Shown: piece after piece, positions 26,227 to 35,882 of the stretch
How positions within the stretch are numbered: the first letter of the stretch is position 1
Layout of the letters: every line of letters begins with the position of its first letter
From: Rhabditophanes sp. KR3021
Lineage: Eukaryota > Nematoda > Chromadorea > Rhabditida > Alloionematidae
Reading direction: 5' to 3'
DNA: 64,000 nt
NCBI GenBank assembly: GCA_963281155.1
Contig: CAUJLY010000001.1
Span: 5,642,001 to 5,706,000, forward strand
Made by a program: the position numbers and the translations under genes
The notes under the pieces: model-generated
What the model saw: the letters and a program-made list of their open reading frames with translations, nothing else
Database searches by the model: none
What the model was told of the DNA's origin: nothing

Positions 26227-26869
26227 TATTTCTCAAAATGCCTTGTTTTAAATTTGTTAAATTTGTATTTCTTTCCCATCAATGTATAGTTGTTCATTAT
26301 TTTATTATTATTTTTTGGATTTATTATTAAATATTTTATTTTGAAATTGCGATACTTTAGCGATCGAAGAACAACGTCATTATTAACTGTTGTTCTTGAT
26401 GTATGACAAAATGTGTTATATTTTGTGATAAAATGTACAAATGCTTCACGTAATCTTTGACCCACACTTTACAAATGACTTTTTTCAAACTTTAAAATGA
26501 ATGTGATGCATTAGATAAATACGTGCAGCGTCGATTTTCAAACGTAAAAACTTTTGTGTATTGTTAAGAAAACCTTGAATACATTCATATTATGTATGTA
26601 TAGGATATGTTCGCCTGACTTTATTGTTTGTCGAAAATTTGGTGTACTATCATATTTGATGCAGATGTATTGGCCTTAAAGTGAATGCTGAGAGTACCCT
26701 GCCACATTTTTTGTTTATTTCGTAACACATCTAGGCCAAAAGACTTCGAAGACTTTAGTTGTTATGATGAAATATCTCATAGTATACTTTTTGATAAAAA
26801 AAGGCGTGTTTAAAGACTTGTAAATAAGGGTATAAATAGAGAATCTAGCAGAGTATTTTATCATTCACT
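26227..26869. other. Intergenic sequence with TATA box of the His-rich gene
   Basis: The 3' end of the SOGA-like gene is followed by AT-rich DNA with no gene that I can support. A TATA-like element (tataaata, 26831-26838) lies 32 bases before the start codon of the next gene, a suitable distance if the 5' UTR is very short. Confidence 0.55.
26831..26838 (+). promoter_or_regulatory. TATA-like box of the His-rich repeat gene
   Basis: The sequence tataaata sits in ggtataaatagag, 32 bases upstream of the ATG at 26870. A start of transcription around 26860 would leave a 5' UTR of about 10 bases. Confidence 0.45.
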
Positions 26870-28384
26870 ATGGATTCATTTGAAAATAATACTATGCGTA
26901 ACGCACCTGAACTAAAACCTGAAGCTCTTAATGAGGAGTTTGAAAAACTGTCTGTTGCCAGTCATTCCTCTGATTCAAGTGAAAGTGTACAAATCACTCA
27001 TTCAGGAGATAAAGTCGGGCATACCTTTATTCATCCTGAGCCTAAAAAAATTAAATATTGTGATGATTGCGACAAGAAAAACGACGATGAGTCATCTCCA
27101 CATGATAAGCCTTGCTTTGATGAGTGTATTGAAGAAAAAGATCCTTTTCAAAATCAACTCGAGGAAGGAAGACATGGTAGAGGTTGTCCTCACCATCGAT
27201 CACATCCACAAATGATTTTTATCAAAGGATTTATCATGACACCACATTGCCCAAGACGGCGTCATGGTGGAGACAAAAGACCTGACTGGTCTCCACATCA
27301 TCATCATGGAGGAGACAGAGGACCTGAATGTACACCACACCACGAAGGAGATAGAAGACCTGACTGGTCTCCACATCATCATGGAGGAGACAGAAGACCT
27401 GACTGGTCTCCACATCATCATCATGGAGGAGACAGAAAACCTGACTGGTCTCCACATCATCATCATGGAGGAGACAGAAGACCTGACTGGTCTCCACATC
27501 ATCATCATGGAGGAGACAGAAGACCTGAATGTACACCACACCACGAAGGAGATAGAAGACCTGAATGGTCTCCACATCATGGAGGAGACAGAAGACCTGA
27601 CCGGTCTCCACACCGCGAAGGAGAAAGAAGACCCGATTGGTGTCCTCGACGCGGAGATCGTCATGGTGAGGAAAGAGGAACAGGCTGGTGTCCTCGTCGT
27701 AGAGGCCGTCCCGATGAGATGCCTGACGATATGCGTCCAAAGGGACTATTTGATCAACCAGGGAAAACTGATGAATCATTTGCTCCAGAAAAAGGGTTCC
27801 ATTGCAGTGCACCTGATGGATTGGTTCAACAACAACCAACTCAAACTCAAAATGCGATGAATTGTTTTGGTTTTCCACAACCTGTTCCTATTGCTGAAAA
27901 TTCCTATCCACGTGTTGTAGTCTCATCTTTGTGCGATGATGGAATCGAAAGAGTAACTGTTCATATTGATGAAAATACAAGACTTTACTTCGAAAATGGA
28001 CTTCCAAAGAGTCCACCATTTATCAAAGAGGAAGTTAACAAAACTTCTGCTGAAAAAACAAAGCATGATAAAAGAGACGGTTCTAGAAAACATCGCAAAC
28101 ACCACCACAAACATTCCCCAGAAACAAACTTTGACTATGGACCAGCTTTTGAACAGCAACCAATTGGATATTCTTTTGGAAAACAAGGAACTCATTTAGG
28201 AAATCCATTAGACCGCAGACCAGAAAGATACCCTCGCTTTAATGGTCAAACTTTTGGTTACGGACCATTTGGAGTACACCGTCCAGAGATGTTTACTATT
28301 AATCCACCACATAGACATCAATACCCTGAGCAATATTCTGATTTTGGATATCCAGGATATCAACAAAAACATAACTTTTATTAA
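26870..28384 (+). CDS. His/Pro-rich tandem-repeat protein (504 aa)
   Basis: This is a single uninterrupted exon of 504 codons. The N-terminal 110 residues are acidic with Cys pairs (YCDDCDKK). Residues about 125-265 consist of roughly ten imperfect units of the type HHHHGGDRRPDWSP, some with PECTP in place of PDWSP. An Arg-rich stretch with WCPRR follows. The C-terminal 200 residues include a His/Lys-rich run (KHRKHHHKHSP) and a Tyr/Pro/Gly-rich tail. There is no signal peptide, so it is probably intracellular. Dense His and Asp could bind metal ions, but this is inference from composition. I recognise no family. The opposite strand and one alternative frame stay open across the repeats only because the repeat lacks stops. 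Confidence 0.75.
   Translation: MDSFENNTMRNAPELKPEALNEEFEKLSVASHSSDSSESVQITHSGDKVGHTFIHPEPKKIKYCDDCDKKNDDESSPHDKPCFDECIEEKDPFQNQLEEGRHGRGCPHHRSHPQMIFIKGFIMTPHCPRRRHGGDKRPDWSPHHHHGGDRGPECTPHHEGDRRPDWSPHHHGGDRRPDWSPHHHHGGDRKPDWSPHHHHGGDRRPDWSPHHHHGGDRRPECTPHHEGDRRPEWSPHHGGDRRPDRSPHREGERRPDWCPRRGDRHGEERGTGWCPRRRGRPDEMPDDMRPKGLFDQPGKTDESFAPEKGFHCSAPDGLVQQQPTQTQNAMNCFGFPQPVPIAENSYPRVVVSSLCDDGIERVTVHIDENTRLYFENGLPKSPPFIKEEVNKTSAEKTKHDKRDGSRKHRKHHHKHSPETNFDYGPAFEQQPIGYSFGKQGTHLGNPLDRRPERYPRFNGQTFGYGPFGVHRPEMFTINPPHRHQYPEQYSDFGYPGYQQKHNFY
27240..27660 (+). repeat. In-frame coding tandem repeat, 36-48 bp units
   Basis: About ten units code for (H)2-4-GGDRRPDWSP-like peptides. Unit length varies by whole codons, because of changes in the number of His codons (cat/cac). 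Two units carry gaatgtacacca in place of gactggtctcca and are followed by the same shortened unit, so a larger block was probably duplicated. Confidence 0.85.
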
Positions 28385-28743
28385 CCATACATTATTTAAA
28401 TACACAACAACATATACTTATTTTTAATATATGCTTAACCATATCTATTTGTCAATAAATACTGTTAAAAAATATTTGTTCGTCTTTTATTGTAAAGTAC
28501 TATAACTAATTGAAGTGTTTTCTCAATCAAACCCATTTTTACCTAAGTGAGTATCCTGACTTTTAGTTTAAATACACAACAATAAATATTTACACTCAAT
28601 ATTTGTCTTTCTGAATATTTAATGTGTACCTAAATGTACATATATTTTTGGAATATTCTAGTACTAAATTTTTCAGGGATTAATTATAGAATGAACAAAA
28701 AATACAGCACAAAAGAATTTATTTAACATCTGATATCATTAAA
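28385..28743. other. 3' flank of the His-rich gene
   Basis: A possible polyadenylation signal (aataaa) occurs in caataaatact near 28455. The phrase tttaaatacacaacaa occurs both near 28395 and near 28568, a short imperfect direct repeat. Nothing else is recognisable. Confidence 0.45.
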
Positions 28744-28925
28744 ATGACACTACGAGTCCTTTTCTTGCTTACAATTATTTGTTCAATTAATCATCTGTTA
28801 GTATCTTTATATAACTTTTAATTTTTTGTAAAATGAGTTCAAACAATCAAGAACATTTTCCTAAGAAACACATTCGAGGCGATAAATTCGTCATAATATT
28901 ACAACCAAAAATATTCCCACTTTAG
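28744..28925 (+). CDS. Candidate small secreted peptide gene (two exons)
   Basis: An ATG at 28744 opens MTLRVLFLLTIICSINHL, a good signal-peptide-like sequence. It runs into a donor (gttagta) at 28797. A 41-bp intron ending in atgag at 28837 would join in frame to an exon that reads through QEHFPKKHIRGDKFVIIL and stops at 28925, giving a peptide of about 48 residues. The acceptor (gag) is weak and no homology is known to me. It could be an antimicrobial or peptide-hormone precursor, or chance. Confidence 0.3.
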
Positions 28926-29223
28926 ACTATGTATTTGATTGACGTTAATGACAACAAATATAAGTAAATTCAAGAAAAGATGACAAATATAGGATTGTTT
29001 TACGGAACCATGACCACTGGAAAAATTTGCTCATTCATAAAAAAATATGAATATGATAATAAAGACAATTAAATATTTATTGATTTTTGTTCATTATAGT
29101 GAGTCATCATTGACAACATATTGCCTATAAATGTAAAAATATATTGCTTTGGAATCATAAATAAATTTTAAAGAGTACTTGTATTAAATTTTGTTAATAT
29201 TCATCTAAATAATTCATAGAACT

Positions 29224-29421
29224 ATGGACAACAGCAATATTAAGGAAGAACAACAATCACCCGTTGAAGCTCTAGTAACTAAACCACATAGATGGTGTGG
29301 TACACCAGTACCGGATAATGTTGTTGAACCCTCTCAAAGAAATTGCTGGTTACCTGCGCATTCACGGGTACAAATTAAACATGACGAGGAGGAAAAAACA
29401 CAGGAAAAGAACAGCGACTGA
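29224..29421 (+). CDS. Small hypothetical protein (65 aa)
   Basis: A single-exon frame of 65 codons encodes a hydrophilic peptide with two Trp-Cys pairs (HRWCGTP and NCWLPAH) and a charged tail (KHDEEEKTQEK). Its balanced composition stands out from surrounding AT-rich DNA, and an aataaa signal follows at about 29454. No signal peptide or membrane segment is seen. I recognise no family. It is most likely a short intracellular protein, although it could be a terminal exon of something else. Confidence 0.45.
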   Translation: MDNSNIKEEQQSPVEALVTKPHRWCGTPVPDNVVEPSQRNCWLPAHSRVQIKHDEEEKTQEKNSD

Positions 29422-29666
29422 ATGATCTTTTATCTTTTAATTCTCTGCCACTAAATAAATATTGTTATCAGTAATATTAATTGTCTTTTTAATTTCACCT
29501 AATAAAATTATGCATATTGATTGCAAGTATTAATTTTTTAATCAAAAGATAGCATTTACTGGACTGAAAGTTATTATTTAATCTTGAAGATTATTTAATT
29601 ATATCGATCTAAGTACTGATAAGAGGCCAAATTCGTGGGATTTAATTAATTTAAATAATTTTAATC

Positions 29667-32600
29667 ATGGTTGCGAAAAGAGCACCAGCTTTAGGCAGAC
29701 TAAGAACAATGAGTATGATGTCGTCGGAACATGTAAGTCCTTAATATTTTGTCTATTTTTATACTTCTAATTTTTTTGAAGGAAATTAATTCAACGAGGC
29801 TATTAGATGAGTTAGCTAAACAATTGCCCGATGAATCTCCTTTGCGAATCAAATCATTTAATGAGACACATATTGAATGTAAACCATTAGGAACAGGCAG
29901 ATTTGGGGATGTATTTCAATATCTAAACAAGCAAACAAATAGATTTGTGGCAGGAAAAATAGTGAAAATGGAAATGTTTAATCATTACTTCCAGGATTGG
30001 TCTAAAATATCTCTAAGAGTAGGTGTATTCTTAAATGAATTAGAAATATTGCACAAGGTATCTTGTGAGCACGAAAGAATTGCAAATGTTACTGGCATTT
30101 ATTCTGATTATACGCAACTGATTGTATTTACAGAATATTTGACAAATGGTTCTGTTAAAGGTAAAACATTAAACACTTATCAAGAAATATAATTAGATGA
30201 TAATAATACATACATTTTACTGAGAAATGACTTGGAAATCCTTTTAACAGTAGTAGGATGTTATAAATGCATGGTATTATTAGTCTGTCCTGATGCATCG
30301 ATATTACTTAAGATACTTTGAAAATCCATTAAAAGACCATATTCATAGGCAAGGGCTTCATTGCTAGTTAGCCCGTCAAAATACACTGACATTAATGCTA
30401 ATTTACAATCAATGTCTTTTGGAATGCCCATCAAGACATATTTTGACTGATCCCCTTTAGTTGTCTTGCAAGAATCTGTCTTCTTGAGACTATCTTTAGC
30501 TTGTCAACAATTATTTATCATTCAATTTATTGTCATCTTCAAATACCTTCTTGACTTCAGTTCTCAACTCACTATATTATACTCTTCCTTTGTAGTGGAA
30601 GGTCTGGTTAGATTTTTATTGAATGTAGTTGGACAACTTCCACATTCAAAGGCACCACTCTTTCTAACATTAAGATCGTCGCTGTTTGAAGATGCATTCA
30701 CAGATATTAGATAAACTGAGTGTTCTTCCAAAATATAGTTATACAAATATCCCCCAACTTAATAAGAGTTTCATGATATAGGAGTAAAATAAATTCCATT
30801 GTTTGATTGGTGAATCTTGGATATCTTTAACTAATAACGTTTTCAAACAATCTCTTTCGCAAAAGCGTCTTGGACCTTCATTTACCATAAAGAGTGAAAC
30901 CTCGTCACTGGGCTCTTTGAATCTCCTTACTGTTCCGTCATATTTAGTATTCTTGTCTGGTGCCGATACATCTACATAGCCAGGCTTTTGATTCATAGCA
31001 CGTGCTAGATAAATATGGCAATCTTGAGGAGCAGTCTGTTAATTTCTCATGTACCAAGAATCTAAAGTCGGAATCAGCTTTATACTGTCCAATCATCCCT
31101 AGATGCTTATTGTAATCGAGAGAAATTTGTTTTGTATCTCCCCACAACGCTTTCCATTGAGAAACCGACCAAGGGTAAAACTATGCGAGAATTCCATACT
31201 ATATCTTCCTGATTTAACACCATACCATTTAAACTATTTTGCAAAGTACTGTGACATTCAATTGACAAAGTATCACAATAACTTTTGGTGATATTAGGTC
31301 TGTTTTCCTCAAATAAAAATTTGTAACCGTCCACTATCAAGTCAAGATCTTCTTCAATACTCATCTTTCCTACATGGCTAGTTGATTCTCTTGCAATGTG
31401 GTGTCTAACTTGTTCAACGACTACTAAAATGATTGATTATAATTGATACTTACCTTTTGTATTTACTTCTGGCATCATCGTATCACATTTTCTCAAAGGC
31501 AAATCCTTGCGACCCTTTTCTTTGGTTCTTTATATGTGCTGTAGTTTTCTAACTTGTGCTTCGTTTTTTTCAAATTGTGATGAGGTATTTATAAAGAACA
31601 ATCAAATTTACTTAGCAAAAAGAAGGACACGCTCAAATTAATATATTATTAAAGCATAACATCTATTTCACATTTCTAATATTAATTATTAACAAACATT
31701 ACTAGATATTCTAAAGGATGATAAAGGATTAAGTGAAAAGACGTCGCTAAAATATTTTTACCAAATATGCGAAGCTTTGTTTTACTTACACAATCAAAAA
31801 ATACCAATAATTCACAGAGATATCAAAGCAACCAACGTTCTTGTAGATTCTTTTGACAATATAAAAATTGCCAACTTTGGGATGGTACGTGATTTGGCTA
31901 TAGATGGGTTTGGAATTGCAGTTGCATCAGAAATCACTGTTGATTTTAGAGGAACTATGTTATATGTTGCTCCGGAAGTATTAACATCTGACCTTGGACC
32001 AGGAAATAGAAATGCTTACGGAAAGGCTGCAGACTTATGGGCATTAGGTGAGATACTTTATTTATTTATTATATGAGACAGTTTAATATAACAGACGATG
32101 AGCACTTTAATTGCTAATCTTTTTAGGATGTACATTAATTGAAATGCTTGTTTGTTATCCCCCATACTACGAATATTTCGGAAATGTTAATATTAATCAA
32201 AGAGAAGTATTAGAACGCGCAATGGGTCCAGTTGAAAAGCAATTACCTTATGAAAGTAAAACTTTATGTCCCTCCGCAACAAAACATGTTAAATTTTTGG
32301 TAGACAAATTATTTGAAAAAGATGTCGGTAAAAGAATTACAGTCAATGAATTACTGAAATTAAAAAAACAAATGGATGAAAACATAAATATTCAGGATAT
32401 ATCTTCTTTATACAGCAATTTAAGTTCCGTACCAAGTTATATTTCACTGACGTCAGACAAAGACGAAAGCAATAGAAATGAAAACGAAAAAAATAACAAT
32501 ACTATAGAAATTGAAGTAGTGAAAGACGATCAAGTATCATCAAAATCACTGCTTCTTCCTGCTGTGTCTAAGAAAATATCAAATTGCAATAGTTCAACCA

Positions 32601-34895
32601 AGCCTTCTTATCATAAACACAGGAAAGAACCTACTTTGAGAAACTTAGCAGTTTGTTGTGCCTTCTTTACATCAAGACTATCCTTATTTTTTATATTTTT
32701 CTTGCAATCATTTGGATACACCGCAATGTTTGTATTATTAGGTAAGCTGGGTAGTAACTTAAAAGATATTCATTAAAAAATACAAACACGACTAAAATTT
32801 AGTGGCAGTTACATCTTTAAGCTCAAACAATTTATCAACCAAAGTTGGCCAAGTAATTTGGAATTAGCAGGTGAGAGTTTGTATACCTCCTCAACCGTAC
32901 ACTTCCCATGATCTACGTTTATAGTTTGACTGCCAAAGTACTCAGTTAAAACATATTCCAAGTTCTCTCCCAATTCTTTGTAGGTACCTGCATCTTGACC
33001 ACAACTGTTTGATACTTAGAACCATCTGGTTTCTTGGTGTTGTTGATCTCCTCCATCTGTTCTTCCTTCTTCGAAAGGACACCATTATCATTAACATGGG
33101 ATGCTGGAGTGATCGCTCATTCTTTTGTGAAGATCTGGTTTTTTTGGATGAGGCATTGACTCTCCTACATAATAGGCGGCTTTGATAAAATCTCCCAAAG
33201 TCCAATAATTAATAGGAGATTCTGCTTCATTGGAATTAGCAAAGGATGCCAATTTTGCCAAGCAGTGGATATTTACTCCATAATTCGGATATTTCATTTT
33301 CCCACATTCACTTTTTTGAGATTAGTTAACTACCAGGCACCATCTGCTTCATGTTCGAAATCGCTTCTACCAACACATCTGTGATACCATTGTTCTTTCT
33401 TAATTTGTCATAATTGGCGAGGATTTCATTAAGAGAGGACGGCTTTGGGAGCGATCCTACACCATTGATGCATTTTCTTAGTTCCCATATAGAGTTGATT
33501 CTTTCATCTCCATCAAGAATTGAAGGGGTGTCAAATCGGTGGGCAATATTCATTGTTTGATGCAAATGAGTAGTGCAAGGTTCTTTAAAGAGTTCACTAT
33601 TTCTCATTGTAAATGAGAGATGTCATATGAACGCGTATGTGTCTTTGTTAGTTGAAGCATGTCTCCGGAAACCTCTTAACAAGGAGTTGTCGATCCCAAA
33701 GAAAAATTCAGTAAATTTCGACGCTGTAATACCGCAATTCTTTAAGATATTATTGAGTTCATCAAAATTGGTTTGTGCTTGAGATTTTGTTAAACCAATT
33801 GGTGCTAACAGCATATTTTCACCCAACCATTCCATCATTACCTTTCTATAAGCAACAGTCTCATCTTTTCTCTCAAAAACCTTCTTAAACCTTTCAAGCT
33901 CTTTTTCCTTTTCAAACTCCTTATTGATAGCTTTGATAAGCATAGCAACTTTTTTCCTACGCACAATCAGTTCATTGTGATCTATTTGAGCAGTCGTGAG
34001 AATGTTTCCGTTGGCAGTTGACTTAAAAATAGAAAACAACGGTGTTTCGACGACTTCACGGTTGGCTAAAACTAATTAGAATATAAATTTGATTACTCCA
34101 TTTCTACTTGCTTTCTTACCATTCGTGGCAAATAATCCCAGTAGTTAGATGCTGTTTAACCAAAATAGTATGATTAATATAGATTAGCATCATAAATAAG
34201 ATGACAAAACATGTTTAAGCCATATCATGAGTAAATTTTGAAGCAACGATATCTTAACCAGAGTAATTGATGTAAAGCATCTTTGGTGGTTTAAATTTTA
34301 AAACATCCCAAAATATACATAACAAAATTGGTGGTAAACATAATCTATTTAATTTCCAAAAACAATCATTAACAGTTATGCTAAATTAGGCTTAGGTATA
34401 TTGGCAACATTTTTTATTGTTGCCGGAAGTGTTATTCATGGAGTCAGATTAGTTTTAAGTGCATATTTTGGTTTAGATATGTCTCAACCTCAATTTTTGA
34501 TCATATCCGGAATATTTTTTATTCTTCTGTTTGCCTTGCTATTTTCGTGTTGCATGGTAGCATTAGGTGAATATAAGTTTAGAATGGCCCACCGTACGTT
34601 GAAAAAAAGCAAGCATTTTGTTGAAAGACCTGATCATGACCTTAAAATCTTTGGTTTCACAGTTGTTCGCAAAAAGAAAGATGAAGATGATGAAGACAAT
34701 GACGATATGGAAGCACACACAAAGGAAATATTTGTTAAACGTTCTACATATTCAAATCATTCTATTACAAATAATTACGGCAATGCCCCACAAATAAATG
34801 TAACTGAAAGTGATGTCCAATTATCTCGAATCGGCAGTAAGGACGAAACCAAAAATGAACTAATTGACTCTTTTTATTATGAAACACCCATGTAA
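29667..34895 (+). CDS. STE/MEKK-like kinase with NFG motif and C-terminal membrane domain
   Basis: Five exons join in phase: 29667-29732, 29782-30160, 31706-32047, 32127-32741 and 34390-34895. The product is 635 residues. The kinase domain has the glycine loop GTGRFGDV (59-66), VAGK with Lys81, a helix-C Glu (108 or 110), HRDIKATN with Asp187, VAPE (236-239) and a DLWALG segment. The Mg-binding DFG is NFG (Asn205, codon AAC at 31873-31875). After about 125 linker residues the same frame enters hydrophobic segments: about 444-467, then across the last splice 469-490, then about 498-520. The tail is acidic and charged. A kinase fused to three membrane spans is unusual. Introns 2 and 4 contain antisense coding remnants. 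Kinase homology is certain; catalytic competence is not. Confidence 0.75.
30230..31500 (-). pseudogene. Antisense repeat family, copy C (kinase intron 2)
   Basis: This is the longest copy. Minus-strand frames lie at 31364-31107 (starting MSIEEDLDLIVDGYK), 31147-30944, 30996-30739 and 30746-30564. A last stretch down to 30230 contains ALAYEYGLLMDFQ, NIDASGQTN and VKRISK. These last blocks align with copies A and B. The frames shift several times and include stops, so no intact product exists. A 30-bp GT-AG stretch (31453-31424) could be an intron but is very short. Together the three copies imply a protein of perhaps 450-500 residues of unknown identity. Confidence 0.65.
32790..34150 (-). pseudogene. 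Antisense degenerate ORF in kinase intron 4, unidentified
   Basis: The minus strand encodes a helix-rich protein. One frame runs from about 34065 to 33326 with a single in-frame TGA at the 33624/33607 junction. It then shifts frame for 33310-33091, shifts again for a stretch of about 40 codons and shifts once more near 32990, ending with a stop near 32810. The upstream piece at about 34150-34120 (SNYWDYLPRM) could connect through a 54-bp GT-AG intron (34119-34066). Total length would exceed 400 residues. It shares no obvious segment with copies A-C. Size and helical character would suit a nucleoprotein of a negative-strand RNA virus, but I cannot confirm that. Confidence 0.5.
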
Positions 34896-35463
34896 ATTAC
34901 TTAAATTATTTTTGCTTATAATGGAGTTAGTATCGTAATTACGGCAGATTGTCAAAATGTAGTCGCTTTCAAACGTGGAACAATACTAAATGATATAAAA
35001 ATCCAAGTTATGTAAATAATAAGTAGATCTTCTGCACAATTTATAAACCATATCTTATTAACAATCATTAAGTTTATGACTAGTAAAATAACATTCTTCA
35101 TATTTTTGGCAGAATCATTTATTTGAAACTAAACATTTGTTAATTATGATTTTTGAGCTTCCTAATATATTAATTTGCATTCTATTAAAGGTGATGACGT
35201 ATACATCTTCATATGTATATCTGATATGTCTTATTTATTATATATGTAGTTATATTAGTATAATAAATCAGTTATCTTATTGCTTGTTCTTTGTCCACGT
35301 GTCTCTATCCTATTCGCATATCGACTTCATGAGCTACCGTATGGTGTTCCCGGACCACATTCTTTCGAGAGTGTCTAGAAATTTGATTAATAAATAAACA
35401 AATATTTTTTTAATTTTTGTTTTAATGCCTTTAGTTAATTCAAAATAACTCATTTCAATTATT
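34896..35463. other. Intergenic AT-rich sequence
   Basis: A frame at 35137-35397 is rich in Ile, Leu, Ser and Tyr and looks like translated AT noise. No signals beyond scattered aataaa-like sequences were seen. Confidence 0.5.
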
Positions 35464-35652
35464 ATGCTTGTGAGATACAAACTAATTGCACTATTCATAT
35501 TTCATCTTTACTCGAACTGCTATTCTTCCAACAATATAGCAGTACGTGGAGATATTTGCCTCAATTCAACTTGTCAAAACAATAGTACTTGTGTAGCAGA
35601 TAAGAATAAATATGGTTGTCAATGTGTAAGGAATCGCCATTATGAAACATAA
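35464..35652 (+). CDS. Small secreted EGF-like peptide, possibly truncated
   Basis: An ATG at 35464 opens a hydrophobic signal-like segment (YKLIALFIFHLYSNC). It is followed by a Cys pattern C-x4-C-x5-C-x8-C-x-C, which matches the first five cysteines of an EGF domain (CLNSTCQNNSTC and YGCQC). The sixth Cys and the usual G-x2-G segment are missing before the stop. A splice donor (tgt/gtaagg) lies exactly after the fifth Cys codon, so the domain may continue in a downstream exon that I could not place convincingly. The gene may instead be a relic. Confidence 0.4.
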   Translation: MLVRYKLIALFIFHLYSNCYSSNNIAVRGDICLNSTCQNNSTCVADKNKYGCQCVRNRHYET

Positions 35653-35882
35653 TGCCTTTTCAGTAGAATATACAAATAATAAAAAATTTTATTAGGTTTC
35701 TTCAAATTTATTAAAAAGTTTGAGTCAAAAATGATTGCTCGGCAACTTTTCAAGCTTATTAATCCAATGTAAAGTGGAGACCATTCTTGGTAGATAACAG
35801 GAATCATTTTAAATCAGCTTAAAGTATTATAGGCATAATCAAATTGGGCTTAAAATTGATTAAATGAAATTTTTAATTATAG

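Noticed and set aside
27200..27878. Long open frames on the minus strand and in another plus frame across the His-rich gene
   Set aside because: They exist only because the repeat unit has no stop in several frames. The plus-strand 504-codon frame is longer, starts after a TATA box and extends well beyond the repeat.
31424..31453. 30-bp GT-AG intron inside copy C
   Set aside because: It keeps the frame open but is shorter than the other introns here (41 bp or more). It is kept only as a suggestion in the copy C entry.
35137..35397. 86-codon hydrophobic frame
   Set aside because: Membrane-like only through AT bias, with no conserved features. Its position between two gene ends gives no support.
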